A DNA stretch of 5,731 nt from an uncultured Burkholderiales bacterium. Lineage in GTDB: Bacteria > Pseudomonadota > Gammaproteobacteria > Burkholderiales > Burkholderiaceae_C. The notes beneath the pieces are model-generated. The model ran no database searches. It saw only the letters and a program-made list of their open reading frames with translations, and was not told where the DNA came from. Location of the stretch: contig CAISQQ010000180.1 in assembly GCA_903887655.1 (NCBI GenBank), positions 1 to 5,731 on the forward strand, given 5' to 3'. Of the stretch, positions 5,577 to 5,731 are shown in pieces (the stretch's first letter is position 1; every line of letters begins with the position of its first letter). Made by a program: the position numbers and the translations under genes.

Positions 5577-5731
5577 CGCAACCCTCCTGCCGAAGCCGCT
5601 TGTTGTTGGCGCTTGATGGCGCCCTCGTCCATGGCCTGGGGCCACAAATACGCCACCGTCAACTGATCGTCGGAGAAGTATTTTTGGGCCACGGCTTGCA
5701 CCTCTTGGGCGGTGACTTGGGAGAGGGGGTC
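5573..5731 (-). CDS. M16 family peptidase, C-terminal end only (partial)
   Basis: The last 52 codons of a minus-strand gene that enters from the right edge. The frame reads DPLSQVTAQEVQAVAQKYF, then DDQLTVAYLWPQ, and ends in a Gln/Ala-rich tail before TGA at 5575-5573. The pattern of V-x-A-V-A-x-K-Y-F-x-D-D-Q-L-T-V-A is typical of the end of an M16 C-terminal domain. Its stop overlaps the ATG of the next M16 gene (ATGA). By analogy with paired M16B genes it should carry the HxxEH zinc motif, but that part lies outside the window. Confidence 0.85.
   Translation of the reverse strand, partial: DPLSQVTAQEVQAVAQKYFSDDQLTVAYLWPQAMDEGAIKRQQQAASAGGLR
5583..5588 (-). promoter_or_regulatory. Ribosome binding site of the second M16 gene
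   Basis: A perfect AGGAGG on the minus strand, six bases before ATG 5576 and inside the 3' end of the first M16 gene. It sets the start at 5576. It argues against the in-frame ATG at 5645 upstream, and against 5543 downstream. Confidence 0.85.

Noticed and set aside
1..5731. Search for mobile elements, CRISPR repeats, phage genes, integration marks next to the tRNA or a novel defence system
   Set aside because: No repeats, transposase or integrase frames, attachment-like duplication of the tRNA end or unfamiliar gene cluster are seen. Every stretch is accounted for by housekeeping genes in a known order.

Overview
The window looks like ordinary chromosomal DNA of a betaproteobacterium, most likely Burkholderiales and probably near Comamonadaceae. 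This rests on the gene order, the protein sequences and the moderately GC-rich codon use. The order tRNA-Gln, prs, rplY, pth, facing a ferredoxin, coaD, rsmD and a pair of M16 peptidases, is a conserved housekeeping neighbourhood in that group. I recalled this assignment from family knowledge and did not test it by search.

Left half, plus strand (1-2711): the 3' part of a tRNA, probably tRNA-Gln, is followed by a strong hairpin terminator. Then come prs (PRPP synthase), rplY (long CTC-type ribosomal protein L25) and pth (peptidyl-tRNA hydrolase). A terminator-like hairpin with a T tract follows the tRNA, prs and rplY in turn. These genes may therefore be separate or attenuated transcription units rather than one simple operon. 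A TAGAAT hexamer six bases before the pth ATG suggests a leaderless pth transcript.

Right half, minus strand (2698-5731), read from the right: the C-terminus of a first M16 peptidase, a second M16 peptidase without the zinc motif and with a probable signal peptide, rsmD (16S rRNA guanine-N2 methyltransferase), coaD (phosphopantetheine adenylyltransferase) and a small YfhL-type 2[4Fe-4S] ferredoxin. The two peptidase genes overlap at ATGA. rsmD probably starts at a TTG overlapping the peptidase stop codon. The ferredoxin begins 4 bases after coaD. This is typical of a translationally coupled operon. Its last gene overlaps the 3' end of pth tail to tail by 14 bases.

Functionally this is core metabolism and translation: PRPP supply, 5S rRNA binding, peptidyl-tRNA recycling, coenzyme A synthesis and 16S rRNA modification, plus a periplasmic peptidase pair. 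I found no mobile element, CRISPR array, phage gene, defence system or previously undescribed system. The points worth a second look are small: start codons, gene overlaps, terminators, a changed methyltransferase motif and protein tails. No gene-free stretch exceeds 300 bases. The longest are 38-165 (hairpin terminator and a weak promoter candidate), 1144-1260 and 1906-2042 (each with a terminator).
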